A stretch of DNA of 64,000 nucleotides from NCBI GenBank assembly GCA_002480525.1, contig DLCH01000075.1, forward strand, positions 62,001 through 126,000. Direction: 5' to 3'. The translations under genes were made by a program, and so were the position numbers. This stretch comes from Gammaproteobacteria bacterium UBA7803. Its GTDB lineage: Bacteria > Pseudomonadota > Gammaproteobacteria > Pseudomonadales > Azotimanducaceae. Below are positions 1-8,394 of the stretch, in pieces. Position 1 is the stretch's first letter; every line of letters starts with the position of its first letter. The notes beneath the pieces are model-generated. The model was not told the DNA's origin and did no database searches. It saw nothing but the letters and a program-made list of their open reading frames with translations.

Positions 1-407
1 AGATGTTCGTCACGCCCGAAGGCCGGGTGCTGGTGAACGAGGTCTCCCCGCGGGTGCACAACGCCGGCCACTACACGCTGGAAGCCTGCGAGACCTCCCA
101 GTTCATGCAGCACATGCGGGCGGTGCTGGGCCTGCCCCTCGGGCCGTCGCGGCAGCGGGTGCCGGCTGCCGTCATGCGCAACCTGCTGCTCCGTCCCGGG
201 CTGGAGTCGCTGTGCGAGGTGGGCGGATTCGACAGCATGGACCCGCGCACCGGGACCGCCGTTCACTGGTATGGTAAGTCCGGCGGCTCGCCCGGGCGTA
301 AGATGGGTCACGTCACCGCGCTGGGCAGCGATCCGCAGGCGGCCGCGCGGCGGGCGGACGCCGCGGTGCGCGCGGTATCGACCATCGGCCTGGAGGCATT
401 CGCATGA
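1..407 (+). CDS. purK: N5-carboxyaminoimidazole ribonucleotide synthase PurK, C-terminal part (5' end outside window)
   Basis: PurK uses ATP and bicarbonate to convert AIR to N5-CAIR in de novo purine synthesis. Only the last 134 or so codons are here; the frame is open at the left edge. The visible part begins in the ATP-grasp domain, with the diagnostic NEVSPRVHNAGH stretch (visible residues 13-24), and continues through the small C-terminal domain of the family. The stop overlaps the purE start by 4 bp (ATGA), so the two genes are translationally coupled, as is usual for purK-purE. Identification is firm; the true start cannot be seen. Confidence 0.95.
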   Translation, partial: MFVTPEGRVLVNEVSPRVHNAGHYTLEACETSQFMQHMRAVLGLPLGPSRQRVPAAVMRNLLLRPGLESLCEVGGFDSMDPRTGTAVHWYGKSGGSPGRKMGHVTALGSDPQAAARRADAAVRAVSTIGLEAFA

Positions 408-904
408 CCGATCAGCCGCCCCTCGTGGGCATCATCATGGGGAGCGATTCCGACCTGCCGGTGATGGAGCAGGCGGCCCGCATGCTGGAGAAGCTGCGCG
501 TGCCCTACGAGCTGACGGTGGTCAGCGCCCACCGGACGCCGGACCGGCTCTACGAGTACGCCCGGGGGGCCGAGGACCGGGGGCTGCGCGTGCTGATCGC
601 CGGCGCCGGCGGCGCCGCCCACCTGCCGGGGATGACGGCGGCGCTGTCCGTGCTGCCGGTGATCGGAGTGCCGGTGTCGGCGACCAAGCTCGCCGGGGAG
701 GACGCCCTGCTGTCCATCGTGCAGATGCCGGCGGGCATTCCCGTGGCGACCGTGGCCATCGACAACGCGGCCAATGCCGGCATCCTCGCGGCGCAGATGC
801 TGGGCACCGGCGATGCGGCCCTGCGCGAGCGCATCGACGCCTACCGGCGGGAGCTCAAGGAGACCGTGCTGGAGAAGGCCGCGCGGGTCACCCGCACCGG
901 CTGA
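404..904 (+). CDS. purE: N5-carboxyaminoimidazole ribonucleotide mutase PurE (class I)
   Basis: PurE moves the carboxyl group of N5-CAIR to give CAIR, the step after PurK. At 166 residues it has the usual class I length. Visible motifs are GSDSD (13-17), SAHRTP with the catalytic-type histidine (41-46) and AGAGGAAHLPG (66-76). The ATG lies inside the purK stop (ATGA overlap), which fixes the start. Its presence next to purK indicates the bacterial two-step route rather than the class II enzyme. Confidence 0.97.
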   Translation: MTDQPPLVGIIMGSDSDLPVMEQAARMLEKLRVPYELTVVSAHRTPDRLYEYARGAEDRGLRVLIAGAGGAAHLPGMTAALSVLPVIGVPVSATKLAGEDALLSIVQMPAGIPVATVAIDNAANAGILAAQMLGTGDAALRERIDAYRRELKETVLEKAARVTRTG

Positions 905-1034
905 TCCCCTGCAGGGCGGCCGATTCCACTGCCGACGGTTCCCCCGGGTGCCGGCGCCGCAGCCGGCGGGTATGGTGGCGCCCAGGTCGATCGGTCATCA
1001 TGTGGCTTCAGGCTGACGGAGTGGTTCGCGCCAC

Positions 1035-1916
1035 GTGAATGACATCGATACGCTGATGGATCGGGTCTCCGAGATCCTCGGCATGACGCTCGTCACCACC
1101 GGCGACGCCCGGCTCACCGTGGGCCAGGTGCTGCTCGCCGTGTTCGCGGTCATCGTCGGCCTCCTGGTGGCGCGCCTGCTCGAGCGGATCGTGATCGGCC
1201 GGCTGCGCCGCACGTCCCTCGGTCCCGACGTCCTCCAGCTCATCCGCCGGCTGCTGTTCTACGGCCTGATGGCCATGGTGGTGCTCACCGCCCTGGCGAT
1301 CCTGGGCATTCCGCTCACCGCCTTCGCGTTCGTCTCCGGCGCCATCGCCATCGGCGTCGGTTTCGGCGCCCAGAACATCATCAACAACTTCATCAGCGGC
1401 TGGATACTGATGGGCGAGCGGCCCATCCGCATCGGCGACTTCATCGAGATCGGCGAGGCCAAGGGCCGGGTCGAGGCGATCAACAACCGCTCGACGCGCA
1501 TCCGGCGCACCGACGGCGTCCACATGCTGGTGCCGAACAGCACCCTGCTCGAGAGCACCGTGGTGAACTGGACGCTGGTGGACGACCGCATCCGCACCAA
1601 AGTCAGCGTCGGCGTCGCCTACGGATCGCCGGTGCGGCAGGTGGCGGACATCATGCTGGCCGCCTGTGCCGAGCACGACCACATCCTCGAGGACCCGGCC
1701 CCTGCGGTGTTCTTCGAGGACTTCGGCGACAACGCGCTGGTCTTCGAAGTCTACTTCTGGCTGCACGCCGGCTCCGAGCTGGGGGTCCGTGGGGTCGCCA
1801 GCGACATCCGTTTCGCCCTCGATGCCGGCTTCGGCGAGGCCGGCATCGTCGTCGCCTTCCCGCAGCGCGACGTGCACCTGGACGGCACTCTGGTTCTGGA
1901 ACGCTCCAGCGACTAG
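1035..1916 (+). CDS. MscS-family small-conductance mechanosensitive channel
   Basis: Inner-membrane channel of the MscS type, 293 residues, which opens under membrane tension to release solutes on hypo-osmotic shock. Three hydrophobic segments are visible (about 28-47, 72-92 and 95-120). The third is glycine/alanine-rich and leads into the conserved GFGAQNIINNFISG and GERPIRIGDFIEI segments that form the pore helix and the start of the beta domain. The cytoplasmic domain includes the VPNSTLLEST stretch. The GTG start is inferred from the frame and family length. It lies 130 bp after purE and 9 bp before the next gene, so it may be the first gene of the rimB-rimK group. Confidence 0.93.
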   Translation: MNDIDTLMDRVSEILGMTLVTTGDARLTVGQVLLAVFAVIVGLLVARLLERIVIGRLRRTSLGPDVLQLIRRLLFYGLMAMVVLTALAILGIPLTAFAFVSGAIAIGVGFGAQNIINNFISGWILMGERPIRIGDFIEIGEAKGRVEAINNRSTRIRRTDGVHMLVPNSTLLESTVVNWTLVDDRIRTKVSVGVAYGSPVRQVADIMLAACAEHDHILEDPAPAVFFEDFGDNALVFEVYFWLHAGSELGVRGVASDIRFALDAGFGEAGIVVAFPQRDVHLDGTLVLERSSD

Positions 1917-1925
1917 GGTGTCCAC

Positions 1926-2378
1926 ATGACGGGTCGGACCTCCACGCCGGCGCGGCTGGGATGGCGCGAATGGGTCGCCCTGCCGGCGCTGAACATCCCG
2001 CGCATCAAGGCCAAGGTGGACACCGGCGCGCGCACCTCCGCGCTGCATGCGTTCCGCGTCGAGCCGGTGACCCGCGACGGGGTCGACTGGGTGCGTTTCT
2101 GGGTGCACCCGCAGCAGCGCAGCCACGACGAGGAAGTCTGCTGCGAGGCGCCGGTGCTGGACCGGCGCGTGGTGCGTGACTCCGGCGGCCACGAGGAGGA
2201 GCGCGTCGTCATCGAGACCGCGGTGACGGTGAATGGCGAGACGTGGCCCATCGAACTGACACTCACGGACCGTGACAGCATGGGGTTCCGCATGCTGCTC
2301 GGGCGAACCGCCATCCGGGGCCGTTACCTGGTCGATCCGGCGGCGTCCTATCTGGCGGACCACGAGGACCACACATGA
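1926..2378 (+). CDS. rimB: RimB-like retropepsin-fold protease (formerly 'ATP-dependent zinc protease', DUF785)
   Basis: Small 150-residue protein of the PF05618 family, a one-domain retropepsin-like fold. The catalytic motif is intact: KVDTGARTSAL, with D32-T33-G34. The C-terminal LLGRTAIRG segment matches the second conserved strand/turn of aspartic proteases. In pseudomonads RimB is reported to counteract RimK by removing glutamates from ribosomal protein S6. The stop overlaps the rimK ATG by 4 bp, which supports the same partnership here. The older zinc-protease name is not supported by any zinc motif that I can see. Confidence 0.9.
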   Translation: MTGRTSTPARLGWREWVALPALNIPRIKAKVDTGARTSALHAFRVEPVTRDGVDWVRFWVHPQQRSHDEEVCCEAPVLDRRVVRDSGGHEEERVVIETAVTVNGETWPIELTLTDRDSMGFRMLLGRTAIRGRYLVDPAASYLADHEDHT

Positions 2379-3280
2379 AGATTGCGATCCTGTCGCGCAA
2401 CCCGAGGCTGTACTCGACGCGGCGCCTGGTGGAGGCGGCCAAGGAGCGCGGCCACACGCCGGTGGTGGTAGACACCCTGCGCTGCTACATGAACATGGCC
2501 ATGGCGCGGCCGTCCATCCACTACAAGGGCGAGGAGCTGCGCGACGTCGACGCCGTCATTCCGCGCATTGGCGCGTCCATCAGCTTCTACGGCTGCGCGG
2601 TGGTCCGGCAGTTCGAGATGATGCAGGTGTACTCGGTGAACGAATCCGTCGCCATCGCCCGCTCCCGGGACAAGCTGCGCTCCATGCAGCTTCTGGCCCG
2701 GCGCGACATCGGCATGCCGGTGACCGGCTTCGCCCACTCCCCGGACGACATTCCCGACCTGCTGGACATGGTCGGCGGCACGCCGGTGGTGGTGAAGCTG
2801 CTGGAGGGCACCCAGGGCGTCGGCGTGGTGCTGGCGGAGACCCGCAAGGCGGCTGAGAGCGTGATCGAGGCGTTCCTCGGCATCAACGTCGACATCATGG
2901 TTCAGGAGTTCATCGCCGAGAGCAAAGGCACCGACGTGCGCTGCTTCGTGGTCGGCGACAAGGTGGTGGCGGCCATGCAGCGCACCGGCAAGCCGGGCGA
3001 GTTCCGCTCCAACCTGCACCGCGGCGGGTCCGCCGAGCTCACCAAGATCACCCCCACCGAGCGCCGCACCGCGGTGCGGGCCGCCAAGGCCATGGGGCTG
3101 AACGTCGCCGGCGTCGACCTGATCCGCTCCAACCACGGACCGCTGGTGCTGGAGGTGAACAGCTCGCCGGGCCTGGAGGGCATCGAGGCCGCCTCCGGCA
3201 AGGACGTGGCCGGCTCGATCATCGGCTTCATCGAGGAGCACGCCAAACCCGGGCGGACCCGGACGCGGGGGAAGGGCTGA
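2375..3280 (+). CDS. rimK: RimK, ATP-grasp ligase adding glutamate to ribosomal protein S6
   Basis: Adds L-glutamate residues to the C terminus of S6 (RpsF), using ATP through an acyl-phosphate intermediate. The length, 301 residues, equals that of E. coli RimK. The flexible glycine loop EGTQGVGV is at 144-151 and the metal-binding EVNSSPG motif at 260-266. The N-terminal KIAILSRNPRLYSTRRL is characteristic of true RimK rather than of LysX/MptN relatives. It overlaps rimB by 4 bp and is followed after 2 bp by a deacylase gene, so the three form one translational unit. Confidence 0.96.
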   Translation: MKIAILSRNPRLYSTRRLVEAAKERGHTPVVVDTLRCYMNMAMARPSIHYKGEELRDVDAVIPRIGASISFYGCAVVRQFEMMQVYSVNESVAIARSRDKLRSMQLLARRDIGMPVTGFAHSPDDIPDLLDMVGGTPVVVKLLEGTQGVGVVLAETRKAAESVIEAFLGINVDIMVQEFIAESKGTDVRCFVVGDKVVAAMQRTGKPGEFRSNLHRGGSAELTKITPTERRTAVRAAKAMGLNVAGVDLIRSNHGPLVLEVNSSPGLEGIEAASGKDVAGSIIGFIEEHAKPGRTRTRGKG

Positions 3281-3282
3281 CC

Positions 3283-4353
3283 ATGGTGAAGCGAGGCGAG
3301 GCGCGCGAGCCGCGCAATCCGGGCATCGAGATCGCCGGCGTGCGGGTCGGGGCGGGCGAGCGCCAGGCGTTCGACCTGCCGGGCGCGCAGCTCTACACCC
3401 ACACCCCGCTGGACATGCCGGTCGAGGTGATCTGCGGGCGCGCCGCCGGGCCGGTGCTGCTGGTCTGCGCCGCCATTCACGGCGACGAGCTGAACGGCGT
3501 CGAGATCATCCGCCGGCTGCGGGCGCTGAAGGTGCTGTCGCGGCTGCGCGGCACCCTGGTGCTGGTGCCCGTGGTCAACCTGTTCGGTTTCATCCACCGT
3601 TCCCGCTACCTGCCGGACCGGCGCGATCTGAACCGCTGCTTTCCGGGGCACGCCGAGGGCTCCCTGGGGTCCCGGGTGGCGCACCTGTTCTTCTCCGAGG
3701 TGGTGACCAAGTGCACCCACATCATCGACCTGCACACCGGCGCCGTACACCGGGAGAACCTGCCGCAGCTTCGCGCCACCCTGGACCAGAAGCCGGTGGA
3801 GGACATGGCCCACAGCTTCGAGCTGCCGGTGATCGTCAACTCCGGGCTGATCGAAGGCAGCCTGCGGGCCGCGGCCCACGAGGCCGGCATTCCGGTGATC
3901 ACCTACGAGGCCGGCGAGGCGCTGCGCCTGGACGAGAAGTCCATCGTCGCCGGCGTGCGGGGCATCACCAACGTGATGCGCGGCCTGGACATGCTGCCCG
4001 CGCGGCGCCGCCCGTGGCTCGCCGAACCCTATGTCGCCCGCTCCACCACCTGGTACCGGGCGCCCACCGACGGCGTGTTCCGGCCTCTGGCCAAGCTCGG
4101 CGCCCGGGTCCGTCCGGGGGACACCCTGGGCGTGATCGCCGCGCCCTTCGGCGAGACCGAAAGCTATCTGAAGGCCAAGGGCGAGGGCATCGTCATCGGC
4201 GCCAACAATCTGCCCCTGGTTAACGAGGGCGAAGCGCTGTTCCACGTCGCCCGGTTCGCCACCTACGACGCGGTGGAGGAGCAGCTCACGGCCCAGCAGG
4301 AGGCCATCGAGCAGGACCGTCTGTACGAGATCGAGCGCACCGCCGACATCTGA
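3283..4353 (+). CDS. Succinylglutamate desuccinylase/aspartoacylase-family zinc hydrolase next to rimK
   Basis: Protein of 356 residues in the AstE/AspA branch of the M14 metallopeptidase superfamily. The zinc-binding HGDE (H66, E69) and the later DLHTG histidine are present, as is the R-D-L-N-R-C-F-P-G substrate segment. The C-terminal third, from about 240 on, is a beta-barrel/biotinyl-like extension common in this subgroup. Starting 2 bp after rimK, it is probably part of the S6 glutamylation unit and may remove or trim acidic residues or N-acyl amino acids; the substrate is not known. It lacks the ast operon neighbours expected of a true AstE. Confidence 0.85.
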   Translation: MVKRGEAREPRNPGIEIAGVRVGAGERQAFDLPGAQLYTHTPLDMPVEVICGRAAGPVLLVCAAIHGDELNGVEIIRRLRALKVLSRLRGTLVLVPVVNLFGFIHRSRYLPDRRDLNRCFPGHAEGSLGSRVAHLFFSEVVTKCTHIIDLHTGAVHRENLPQLRATLDQKPVEDMAHSFELPVIVNSGLIEGSLRAAAHEAGIPVITYEAGEALRLDEKSIVAGVRGITNVMRGLDMLPARRRPWLAEPYVARSTTWYRAPTDGVFRPLAKLGARVRPGDTLGVIAAPFGETESYLKAKGEGIVIGANNLPLVNEGEALFHVARFATYDAVEEQLTAQQEAIEQDRLYEIERTADI

Positions 4354-4464
4354 GGGCGGGCGGTGGATTCTGCAAACAAGTTGCCGACTTGAACAGTCTT
4401 CACACGGCCCCCATGTTCCTCGTGATAGTCTCGAACCCAGCCTGAATCGGAGAGTCTGAGAGCC

Positions 4465-5154
4465 ATGGCCGAACAACATCCGCAATCCTTCCGCACGACC
4501 GCACAGGCGGCGTCGCCGGTCCGCACCAGCGGCATCGAGATCAACCGCGTGCTGCGCAACACCTACCTGCTGCTCGGCATGACGCTGGCCTGGAGCGCGG
4601 CGGTGGCGGGCGGCGCCATGGCGCTGAACCTGCCGCATCCCGGCTTCATCCTCATGCTGGCCGGCTTCTTCGGCCTGCTGTTCGCCGTGCACAAGACCGC
4701 CAACAGCGCCTGGGGGCTGTTCTGGGTGTTCGCGTTCACGGGCTTCCTCGGCTACACGCTGGGCCCGATCCTGAACCTGTATCTGCAGCTTCCGAACGGC
4801 GGCACGCTGGTGACGTCGGCGCTGGCCACGACGGCGGTGGCGTTCGTCGGCCTGTCGGCCTACGCGCTGATCACCCGGAAGGACTTCAGCTTCCTGTCGG
4901 GCTTCCTGGTGGTGGGCTTCTTCGTGCTGATGGGCGCGGTGCTGCTGTCCTGGCTGTTCGACCTGAGCGGCTTCCACACCGCCATTTCCGCCGGCTTCGT
5001 GCTGTTCGCCAGCGCCGCCATCCTGTGGCAGACCAGCGCCATCATCCACGGCGGCGAGACCAACTACGTGCTGGCGACGGTGCTGCTGTACACCCAGATC
5101 TACAACCTGTTCGTGTCCCTGCTGCAGATCTTCGGCGCCCTCGGCGAGGACTGA
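4465..5154 (+). CDS. Bax inhibitor-1 (YccA/YbhL) family membrane protein
   Basis: Integral membrane protein of 229 residues with seven hydrophobic segments from about residue 31 to the C terminus and a polar N terminus. The pattern of short loops and the ending LYTQIYNLFVSLLQIFG are typical of the bacterial BI-1/TMBIM family, to which the FtsH modulator YccA and the calcium-leak channel BsYetJ belong. The ATG is preceded by a GGAGAG-type ribosome site about 11 bp upstream. The 110-bp gap before it suggests its own promoter. Function here is inferred from family only. Confidence 0.92.
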   Translation: MAEQHPQSFRTTAQAASPVRTSGIEINRVLRNTYLLLGMTLAWSAAVAGGAMALNLPHPGFILMLAGFFGLLFAVHKTANSAWGLFWVFAFTGFLGYTLGPILNLYLQLPNGGTLVTSALATTAVAFVGLSAYALITRKDFSFLSGFLVVGFFVLMGAVLLSWLFDLSGFHTAISAGFVLFASAAILWQTSAIIHGGETNYVLATVLLYTQIYNLFVSLLQIFGALGED

Positions 5155-5176
5155 GCGCCGCCGACGGACACCCCCC

Positions 5177-5243
5177 GTAGGAGCGGCCTCCCGGCCGCGA
5201 TCCTCGGGGCAAGAACAGATCGCGGCCGGGAGGCCGCTCCTAC
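5177..5243. repeat. REP/BIME-like inverted repeat, copy 1
   Basis: Two 25-bp arms, GTAGGAGCGGCC...CGCGAT at 5177-5201 and its exact complement at 5219-5243, separated by 17 bp. It lies between the convergent BI-1 gene and norD, so it could act as a bidirectional transcript end or mRNA stabiliser. The same arm recurs at four other places in the window. Confidence 0.9.
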
Positions 5244-5288
5244 GAGGGCGGGTGGACCGAACGCGCGCCCGCAGGTGAGAGTCGCCGG

Positions 5289-7292
5289 CTACCCCGTCAG
5301 CGCCTCGTACACCTTGGTGAGCTGCTCGGGCAGGTCCTCGATGTCTTCGATGACCAGGTAGCGGGCCTCGGGGCACATGCGCTTGAGGTAGTCCTGGCCC
5401 GACCGGTCCACGGTGACGCAGAAGGTCTCCACGCCCTTCGCCTGGGCTTCCTGCAGCGCCCGGGCGGTGTCCTGCAGCCCGTACTCGTGATCGCCCCGCT
5501 CGGGGCCGTAGTCGCAGTCCTGGGGAAACCCGTCGCTGATGATCAGCATCACCCGCAAGGCGTGGCCGGAGTCCACCAGCTTGCGGGTGGCGTGGCGGAT
5601 CGCCGGGCCCATGCGGGTGCTGCGCTTGGGCTTCATGCCGGCGATGCAGGCCAGCGTGCGGCGGTTGAACCGCTCCTCCGGCTCCTTGGCGACGAACAGC
5701 TCCACGCAGTCGTGGCCGTAGCCCGAGAAGCCGTACACGCCGTAGCTGTCGCCGAGCTGCTCGAGGGCCGCGGACATCACCAGCATGGCCTCGCGCTGCA
5801 CGTCGATGATGCGCCGCCGTTCCTCCTCCACCGGCGCCGGCGCGTCGTCCCCGGCCGCGGGCGCCGCCCGGCCCCACAGGAACGGGTCGTCGTCCTCGGG
5901 CGCGGCGGGCGGCGGCGGGTCGACGGCGTCGTCGGTGGACGCCGACAGATCCACCAGAAACGCCGCGCACACGTCCCGGTGCACCCGCTCGCGGCGGCTG
6001 TAGACCCGGTCGTCCGGGGTCTGGCCGGCACGGGCGTCCTGGCGCGCCTGGATCACCGCGTTGAAATCCAGCTCGTCGCCGTCGGCCAGGCGCGGCACCC
6101 GCTGATAGCCGAGGGGTTTGATCTGCTCCAGGCGTTTCTGCACGCCGGCGCGATGGGCGCGTATCGCGCCTTCGAGCTTCGCCAGATCCGCATCCGGTTC
6201 GGGCTCCAGGCGGTGTTCGTACAGCCGGCAATAGCGTGGCAGGTAGCGGCGCTCCAGGTAGTTCCACTCGTCGTAGCGGTAGCTGCGGGCATCCGCCTGG
6301 CCGGCGCCGATGGCGTCGCGGATGGCGGACCGCTCCATGTCGATGCGCCGCGCCAGGTTGTCCCGCTCCCGGGCCAGGGCGTCCAGCGACAGGTCCTCGG
6401 GCCGCAGCTCGCCGTCCGCCAGGCCCTCGGTGTCGCCGGCCTGGGCCTCGTCGCCGTCGAGCATCTCCACCGCCAGGCTGGCATCGAGCACGGCGAGATC
6501 CTCCCGCCAGTCCTCGAGGCGCGCCTCCCGCTGGGTCCAGCTCGTCGGGTCGCCGAACTCCTCCTCCATGGGCAGCACCAGCTCCGGCACCGACAGGTCG
6601 ATCAGCGGCGCGAGCGCCTGATACAGGGACACGGCCGCGGCCGCCGCGTCGTAGACGTCGCCGGGCGTCCGGGCCACGCCGGCCAGCACCGCCGCGGCGG
6701 GCTCGACGCAGCCGGTGCCGTCCATGGCCACGGCCGCCGCCGGCGCCTCGCCCAGGGTCGTGCGTTCCAGGGCGGTGAGCACCCCGGGCAGGTCGAAGGC
6801 CGGCTCCAGGGGCTGCCGCTCGAGCTGATGGGCCTGCCAGCGTGCCAGGTGCCGGCGGATGCCGGGGTAGGCGGCGACCATCAAGGTGTCGATGCGCACG
6901 CGTTCGCACAGGTGGAACAGCCGGCTCGCCAGCGCCGGCCGGGGGAACTGGTGGTAGAAGCGCTCGAAGTCGCTGGCCCGGTGGCCGAGGGTCGGCGCGT
7001 CCCGGTCGCCGAGCCCGGGCAGGCGCGCGACGGCAACCTCCATGCGGAAGGCGCCGGTGCCGAACGCCCGGTGGCAGAGCTGCTGCAGGGTCAGCACCCG
7101 GTAGGCGGTGGCGTCGGGGCCGTCGAGCTGTTCCGGCAGGTACACGGTGTCGCCGGCCAGGGCGGCCCGGTCGTCGGCCAGCACCAGCCGCCGGCCGGCG
7201 AACTCGCCGGTGGGTTTGACGTGGAAGTAGCGTCCGGCGATGCCTTCGGCGAACAGCGCCAGGCGCTCCTCCAGGGGCGCCAGCTCGATCAC
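5289..7292 (-). CDS. norD: NorD-like protein with C-terminal von Willebrand A domain
   Basis: Protein of 667 residues. The last 190 or so form a VWA domain with the metal-ion site motif DLSAS in 'FLVDLSAST' and later conserved KRSTRMGPAIRH and DGFPQDCDYG stretches found in NorD/CbbO proteins. These work with a MoxR-type ATPase to activate metalloenzymes such as nitric oxide reductase or RuBisCO. The GTG start at 7292 overlaps the norQ stop by 4 bp (GTGA), which is why I reject longer upstream versions of the frame. No norB/norC or cbbL/cbbS lies in the window, so the target enzyme is unknown. Confidence 0.88.
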   Translation of the reverse strand: MIELAPLEERLALFAEGIAGRYFHVKPTGEFAGRRLVLADDRAALAGDTVYLPEQLDGPDATAYRVLTLQQLCHRAFGTGAFRMEVAVARLPGLGDRDAPTLGHRASDFERFYHQFPRPALASRLFHLCERVRIDTLMVAAYPGIRRHLARWQAHQLERQPLEPAFDLPGVLTALERTTLGEAPAAAVAMDGTGCVEPAAAVLAGVARTPGDVYDAAAAAVSLYQALAPLIDLSVPELVLPMEEEFGDPTSWTQREARLEDWREDLAVLDASLAVEMLDGDEAQAGDTEGLADGELRPEDLSLDALARERDNLARRIDMERSAIRDAIGAGQADARSYRYDEWNYLERRYLPRYCRLYEHRLEPEPDADLAKLEGAIRAHRAGVQKRLEQIKPLGYQRVPRLADGDELDFNAVIQARQDARAGQTPDDRVYSRRERVHRDVCAAFLVDLSASTDDAVDPPPPAAPEDDDPFLWGRAAPAAGDDAPAPVEEERRRIIDVQREAMLVMSAALEQLGDSYGVYGFSGYGHDCVELFVAKEPEERFNRRTLACIAGMKPKRSTRMGPAIRHATRKLVDSGHALRVMLIISDGFPQDCDYGPERGDHEYGLQDTARALQEAQAKGVETFCVTVDRSGQDYLKRMCPEARYLVIEDIEDLPEQLTKVYEALTG

Positions 7293-8113
7293 GGCAGCAC
7301 GGTGTCGACGATGTCGGCGATGGCGTCCTGCACCGTGGCGTCGTCGGAGACCGCCTGAATCACGGCGATCTCGGCCGCCCGGCGCTCGGCGATGCCGCGC
7401 CGGATCAGCTCGCCGGTGTACACCAGCAGGCGCGTGCTCACGCCTTCCTCGAAGCCGTGCTCGCGGAGGTTGCGCACCTTCTCGCCGATCACCGCCAGGC
7501 GCTCCGCCTGGCCGGCGTCGACGCCGGACTCGTGGGCGATGATCTCGGCCTCCCGCTCCCGGTCCGGGTAATCGAAGGCCAGGCTGACGAAGCGCTGGCG
7601 GGTGCTCGGCTTCAGGTCCTTCAGCACGCTCTGGTAGCCCGGGTTGTAGGAGATCACCAGCAGGAAGTCGGGATGCGCCGCCAGCAGCTCGCCGGTCTTC
7701 TCGATGGACAGCAGGCGGCGGTGGTCCGTGAGGGAGTGAATCAGCACCGTTGTGTCCTTGCGCGCCTCGACGATCTCGTCGAGGTAGCAGATGGCGCCGG
7801 CGCGCACCGCCCGGGTCAGGGGGCCGTCGCTCCACACCGTGTCGTCGCCCTGCAGCAGGAACCGGCCCACCATGTCGGTGGCGGTCAGATCCTCGTGGCA
7901 GGAGATGGTCACCAGCGGCACCTCCACGGACTTGCGCTCCCGGTCCCGGAACAGGCGCCAGGTCATGTGCTCGACGAAGCGGGTCTTGCCGCAGCCCGTC
8001 GGGCCCTTCAGCAGCACCGGCAGGCGGGCGTCGTAGGCGGCCTCGAAGATGGTGATCTCGTCGGCCAGCGGCAGGTAGTAGGGCTCCTCGGCCAGGTTCA
8101 CGGATTCGTTCAT
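7289..8113 (-). CDS. norQ: NorQ/CbbQ/NirQ-family MoxR-type AAA+ ATPase
   Basis: ATPase of 274 residues that remodels or inserts cofactors into a partner enzyme together with a VWA protein. The Walker A GPTGCGKT is at 37-44; Walker B reads ICYLDEI near 110; the arginine-rich 'STRQRFVSLAFDYP' segment and the C-terminal GVSTRLLVYTGELI are typical of the CbbQ/NorQ family. It is flanked by 4-bp overlaps on both sides: with a 55-codon gene upstream and norD downstream. The three genes therefore form one translational unit. Confidence 0.93.
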   Translation of the reverse strand: MNESVNLAEEPYYLPLADEITIFEAAYDARLPVLLKGPTGCGKTRFVEHMTWRLFRDRERKSVEVPLVTISCHEDLTATDMVGRFLLQGDDTVWSDGPLTRAVRAGAICYLDEIVEARKDTTVLIHSLTDHRRLLSIEKTGELLAAHPDFLLVISYNPGYQSVLKDLKPSTRQRFVSLAFDYPDREREAEIIAHESGVDAGQAERLAVIGEKVRNLREHGFEEGVSTRLLVYTGELIRRGIAERRAAEIAVIQAVSDDATVQDAIADIVDTVLP

Positions 8114-8277
8114 GCGGGGACGTATACCTCCTGTCCCTGGCGGCAGTCGCCGAACCCGAGGGCGGGATTGCGGTTGACCAGGGGGCGATTGAACATCGGG
8201 TGCGTCAGGGCGCGGACCTCGTGCTCGAGGGCGATGACGGCGCCGACGTCCTCGTTGCTGGGGTGGAGTTCAGGCAT
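8110..8277 (-). CDS. Small 55-residue protein translationally coupled to norQ (unrecognised)
   Basis: An ATG at 8277 opens a 55-codon frame beginning MPELHPSNED and ending EVYVPA. Its TGA overlaps the norQ ATG as ATGA, the same junction used by norQ-norD and elsewhere in this genome. The protein is acidic to neutral, with no membrane segment or signal; it carries one cysteine (C45, in GDCRQ) and the segment MFNRPLVNRNPALGFGD. I do not recognise a family. The ribosome site is weak. It is real in my view because of the coupling and because it fills an otherwise empty stretch, but it is short enough to be missed by gene callers. Confidence 0.6.
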   Translation of the reverse strand: MPELHPSNEDVGAVIALEHEVRALTHPMFNRPLVNRNPALGFGDCRQGQEVYVPA

Positions 8278-8394
8278 CGACAGACTTTAATGCAAATCGG
8301 TCGATGCCGGCCAACCGCTTCGCGGCGGCGCCGGGCGGCGCGATCGCGGCTCGCCGCGGTGCTATGGTGGGCCGTCCGATCTTCAGAGAACGCC

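Noticed and set aside
2902..6909. A very long minus-strand open frame
   Set aside because: It runs antisense through rimK, the deacylase and BI-1 genes and shares the frame pattern expected of high-GC DNA; its composition (runs of R, G, A, H) is not protein-like.
5289..8113. CbbQ/CbbO RuBisCO activase
   Set aside because: No RuBisCO genes nearby and the VWA protein is closer to NorD by its motifs; the more neutral NorQ/NorD name is used.
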